A DNA stretch of 8,462 nt from Gammaproteobacteria bacterium (GTDB taxonomy: Bacteria > Pseudomonadota > Gammaproteobacteria > Arenicellales > Poriferihabitantaceae), in the NCBI GenBank assembly GCA_020027415.1, contig JAHRAW010000129.1, positions 1-8,462 on the forward strand, written 5' to 3'. Shown in pieces: positions 6,109-8,462 of this stretch (positions within the stretch are counted from its first letter, which is position 1; each line of letters opens with the position of its first letter). The notes beneath the pieces were generated by a model. The model ran no database searches and was not told where the DNA came from. It was given only the letters and a program-made list of their open reading frames with translations. The translations under genes and the position numbers were made by a program.

Positions 6109-7838
6109 TTGACTGGTTAGAAATCCACCAACTCGCCATCGCCGAGCACATCGCGCTGGAATTCGGCGGTTCATTTACCGCGGTTACCGGGGAGACCGGT
6201 TCCGGGAAATCATTAATCGTGGATGCGGTGTGCATCCTGCTCGGCGGTCGCTGTGAGAACGCCTTAATCCGCAAGCAGCGGGAGCAAGCGGAAGTGCACG
6301 GCGGCTTCCAACTCGGCGATTCGCATCCGGCGATGCGCTGGTTGCGCGAGCATCATTTAGACAACCACGACGAGTGCATCCTGCGGCGCGTAGTGCGCCG
6401 CGACAAGCCAAGCCGCGCGTATATTAATGGGCGCGCGGTCAACGCTTCGCAACTGCGCGAGATTGGGCGGGAGTTGGTGGATATTCATAGCCAGAACGAA
6501 CACCACTATTTGCTGCGCAAAAAGGGACAACTGGCGTTGCTTGACCAGGCCGCCGACAACACCAAACGGGTGGCGCAACTGGAACAGCAGTATGAAGCCT
6601 GCGCCGCGGTGCGCAGTCAAATAGAGCAGTTGCAGGCGCGCAGCAGCATGGCGCAGGAAAGAGCCGAACTGCTGCAACTGCAGATTGAAGAACTGGCGGC
6701 ACTTGAACCCCAAGCGGACGAGTGGCCGCAACTGGAAGAGCAGCAAAAACGCATGAATCACACGCACGATTTGCGCACCGCCGGGCATGCGGTGGCGGCG
6801 CGCTTAGTCGGCGGCGTCGGCGGCGCAAGCCAAAGTGATAGCGGTAGCGACAGCGGCAACGGCAGCGGCAACGAACCCCACTCGGTCAGCGTTTCCTTAG
6901 TGGATTGTTGCCGACAAATTCAGCGCTTGGTGGAATACGATGCGCGGCTGGCAAAGATCATCGCCATGTTGGAAGAAGCCAATGTCCATGTCAGCGAAGC
7001 GGCGGCGCAACTGCAAACCTTCTATGCCGAGCGCGCGTTCAGCGCCGAGGAGATGGCGGCAATGGAAGCCCGCTTTTCGCAGTATCACGAATTGTCGCGC
7101 AAGCATCGCACGTTGCCCGGTTTGCTGGTGGAGAAGTTGGCGCAGATGCGCGCGGAATTGAGCGGTTTGCAAGACCCGCAGGCGGAGTTAACGCGGTTGG
7201 AGGAGCAATGGCGCGCGCATCACGCCGACTATGAAAAACTGGCGCACGCCATCAGCAAAAATCGCCGCCACGCCGCCACGCGGTTGTCCGCGGCGGTGAC
7301 CGAACTGATGCAGGAATTGGGCATGGCCGGCGGGCATTTTGAAATCCGCCTGCAGCCGATTGCGCAACCGAACCTTTCTCGGTATGGACATGAAAGCGTG
7401 GACTTCATGGTCTGCGCCAACCCCGGGCAGGATCTGCAAGCGTTGGGCAAGGTGGCATCGGGCGGCGAATTGTCGCGCATTTCGTTGGCGATTAATGTGA
7501 TCTTGGCAGCCGAGGCGCCGGACTCCACGCTGATTTTAGATGAAGTGGATGTGGGCATCGGCGGCAAAGTCGCCGAAATTATTGGGCAAAAGTTGCGCCA
7601 GATTGGCAACCACCGACAGGTGATTTGCATCACCCACCTGTCGCAAGTCGCTGCTAACGGGCGGCATCACTGGTCGGTCACCAAACAAACCGGCGCGCAA
7701 GCCAATGTGCAAGTGCAATCGCTGGACCACCAGCAGCGCATCACCGAGATTGCCCGCATGACCGCCGGCGCCGATGTGACGCCGCAATCGCTCGCCCACG
7801 CCGCGCAAATGTTACAATCCGGGTTACAATCGGCATGA
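6105..7838 (+). CDS. recN: DNA repair protein RecN
   Basis: RecN is an SMC-like ATPase recruited to DNA double-strand breaks, where it holds ends or sister strands together for RecA-dependent repair. This copy is 577 residues, somewhat longer than the roughly 550 typical of the family. Walker A GETGSGKS is at 29-36, the Q-loop at DIHSQNEHH (126-134), the ABC signature ASGGELSRIS at 451-460, Walker B TLILDEVD at 475-482, and the H-loop histidine at 511 (ICITHLSQVA). Coiled-coil arms rich in Gln, Glu and Leu flank the middle. The extra length is largely an Asp/Ser/Gly/Asn-rich insert at about 236-258 between helical segments. The C-terminus carries a small LQSG/LQSA duplication. It starts by ATGA overlap with nadK and ends by ATGA overlap with the acetyltransferase gene. 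No LexA box is apparent directly upstream, which lies inside nadK. Confidence 0.97.
   Translation: MIDWLEIHQLAIAEHIALEFGGSFTAVTGETGSGKSLIVDAVCILLGGRCENALIRKQREQAEVHGGFQLGDSHPAMRWLREHHLDNHDECILRRVVRRDKPSRAYINGRAVNASQLREIGRELVDIHSQNEHHYLLRKKGQLALLDQAADNTKRVAQLEQQYEACAAVRSQIEQLQARSSMAQERAELLQLQIEELAALEPQADEWPQLEEQQKRMNHTHDLRTAGHAVAARLVGGVGGASQSDSGSDSGNGSGNEPHSVSVSLVDCCRQIQRLVEYDARLAKIIAMLEEANVHVSEAAAQLQTFYAERAFSAEEMAAMEARFSQYHELSRKHRTLPGLLVEKLAQMRAELSGLQDPQAELTRLEEQWRAHHADYEKLAHAISKNRRHAATRLSAAVTELMQELGMAGGHFEIRLQPIAQPNLSRYGHESVDFMVCANPGQDLQALGKVASGGELSRISLAINVILAAEAPDSTLILDEVDVGIGGKVAEIIGQKLRQIGNHRQVICITHLSQVAANGRHHWSVTKQTGAQANVQVQSLDHQQRITEIARMTAGADVTPQSLAHAAQMLQSGLQSA
6837..6872 (+). repeat. 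Six-unit hexamer repeat encoding the RecN Asp/Ser/Gly/Asn insert
   Basis: Six in-frame hexamers fit the form GRYARC (for example GATAGC, GGTAGC, GGCAAC). They encode residues 245-256 of RecN, a flexible D-S-G-S-type stretch. A GGC-rich Gly/Val segment immediately precedes it, from about residue 236. This looks like slippage expansion in a tolerant linker. Confidence 0.8.
7811..7834 (+). repeat. 12-bp tandem duplication at the recN 3' end
   Basis: Two adjacent 12-bp units each begin GTTACAATC (7811-7819 and 7823-7831). They match at 10 of 12 positions and encode LQSG and LQSA, the RecN C-terminal tail. The second unit abuts the ATG of the acetyltransferase gene at 7835. Each unit contains TACAAT, a five-of-six match to a -10 box, but no good -35 is placed upstream, so I treat this as a repeat rather than a promoter. 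Confidence 0.75.
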
Positions 7839-8392
7839 GCATTCAAGCGCGCAGCGCGCAAGTTTCAGGGCAAGTTTTAGACGGCGCGCCGGTCGCCGAG
7901 CAACTCTCCGAATTAGGCGTTTCAATTCGCCCAGCCCGACTAACCGATGTCGCGGGCATTCACGCGCTGTTGAAGCAGTTCAGCAACCGTCAATTGCTGT
8001 TGCCGCGTTCGCGCAGCGATTTGTATCAGCGGGTGCGCGAATTTCTGGTGGTGGAAACGCACGGGAGCATCATCGCCTGCGGCGCGCTGCAGGTTTTCAC
8101 CGCTCAGTTAGGCGAGGTCAGAAGTCTGGCGGTGGCGCCGCCATACAGCAACCGCGGGTTGGGGCGTCAACTGGTGCGCCGCCTTGAGCGAGAGGCGCGC
8201 GCGCTGGGCTTGAGCCGTTTGATGGCGTTAACTTATCGCGTCGGTTTCTTTCATCAATTAGGTTTCAAAACCGTGTCCATGAAAGAGTTGCCGGAGAAAG
8301 TATGGGGCGTTTGCATCAACTGCCCCAAGTTTCGCAATTGCGATGAAATCGCAGTCCTAAAAAACCTTCACTCAACCAAACTTCCATTATGA
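7835..8392 (+). CDS. argA: Short-form N-acetylglutamate synthase (GNAT family)
   Basis: This 185-residue GNAT acetyltransferase probably transfers acetyl from acetyl-CoA to glutamate, the first step of arginine synthesis. It is the short stand-alone type, lacking the amino-acid-kinase domain of the roughly 440-residue classical ArgA. The GNAT domain begins at VSIRPARLTDV (29-39). LLLPRS (54-59) and EVRSLAVAP (94-102) follow, then the acetyl-CoA pyrophosphate loop NRGLGRQ (106-112), ALTYRVGFFHQLGF (131-144) and LPEKVW (152-157). The tail CINCPKFRNCDEIA (160-173), with cysteines 160, 163 and 169, is the hallmark of this subgroup and may bind metal. The first 28 residues precede the domain and are not recognised, but the ATGA overlap with recN supports this start. 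Assignment to glutamate is by family resemblance; a broader GNAT role is the alternative. Confidence 0.8.
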   Translation: MSIQARSAQVSGQVLDGAPVAEQLSELGVSIRPARLTDVAGIHALLKQFSNRQLLLPRSRSDLYQRVREFLVVETHGSIIACGALQVFTAQLGEVRSLAVAPPYSNRGLGRQLVRRLEREARALGLSRLMALTYRVGFFHQLGFKTVSMKELPEKVWGVCINCPKFRNCDEIAVLKNLHSTKLPL

Positions 8393-8462
8393 AAGTATGC
8401 TCCACCCGAACCAACCTAACCAACCGAAACTCAGGTTTGTTGGCATCCGTCATGGGGTTGTC
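8389..8462 (+). CDS. Possible start of a further gene, cut by the window end
   Basis: An ATG at 8389 overlaps the acetyltransferase stop as ATGA, the same arrangement as the two preceding junctions, and its frame stays open to the end (24 full codons, beginning MKVCSTRTNL). A competing ATG at 8397 in another frame also stays open, beginning MLHPNQPNQP and later reading KLRFVGIRHG. I cannot tell which is real, and neither fragment is recognisable. The pattern of overlaps favours 8389. Confidence 0.25.
   Translation, partial: MKVCSTRTNLTNRNSGLLASVMGL
8411..8425 (-). other. Two-tetrad G-quadruplex candidate
   Basis: The minus strand reads GGTTGGTTAGGTTGG: four GG tracts with loops TT, TTA and TT. 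It differs only in the central loop from the thrombin-binding aptamer GGTTGGTGTGGTTGG, a well-known antiparallel quadruplex. Two further G tracts follow (GGG and GG at about 8403-8408 on the plus map). It lies just after the acetyltransferase stop, on the template strand for rightward transcription. Confidence 0.5.

Noticed and set aside
1..8462. Mobile element, prophage, CRISPR array, toxin-antitoxin or defence island
   Set aside because: All gene-sized frames are accounted for by housekeeping families; no transposase, integrase, terminal inverted repeats, spacer array or atypical-composition block is visible.

Overview
The window is a chromosomal stretch of ordinary housekeeping genes, roughly 55-60% GC by eye, most likely from a beta- or gammaproteobacterium. 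The grounds are an etfB-etfA pair, a DUF1285 protein, and hrcA next to nadK and recN. I infer the lineage from gene content only; no rRNA or other decisive marker is present. No mobile element, CRISPR array, tRNA, rRNA or defence system is visible, and I found no credible undescribed system.

Layout. (1) 95-1812, minus strand: etfB then etfA, the two subunits of electron transfer flavoprotein, joined by a one-base TAATG overlap. (2) 1813-2008: a 196-bp divergent spacer with a pair of 14-bp direct repeats in front of etfB. (3) 2009-3225, plus strand: a small VOC-fold protein and a HisN-type inositol-monophosphatase-family phosphatase, probably coupled through a GTGA overlap. (4) 3279-5070, minus strand: hrcA followed by a DUF1285 gene, separated by 61 bp that hold a stem-loop. 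(5) 5071-5244: a compact divergent spacer with plausible back-to-back promoters for hrcA and nadK. (6) 5245 to the window end, plus strand: nadK, recN and a short ArgA-type GNAT acetyltransferase, chained by ATGA stop/start overlaps. A further overlap at 8389 suggests that another gene begins there and is cut by the window end.

Function. The Etf pair carries electrons from acyl-CoA and related dehydrogenases to the quinone pool. NadK makes NADP. RecN is an SMC-like double-strand-break repair protein. HrcA is a heat-shock repressor. The GNAT protein probably makes N-acetylglutamate, the first step of arginine synthesis, and HisN removes phosphate from histidinol phosphate in histidine synthesis.

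The less ordinary signals are small. Short tandem duplications recur, some in-frame inside hisN and recN and some in spacers. RecN has an Asp/Ser/Gly/Asn-rich insert made of hexamer repeats. No CIRCE operator is visible beside hrcA. A GG-tract motif very close to a known two-tetrad G-quadruplex aptamer lies just after the acetyltransferase gene.
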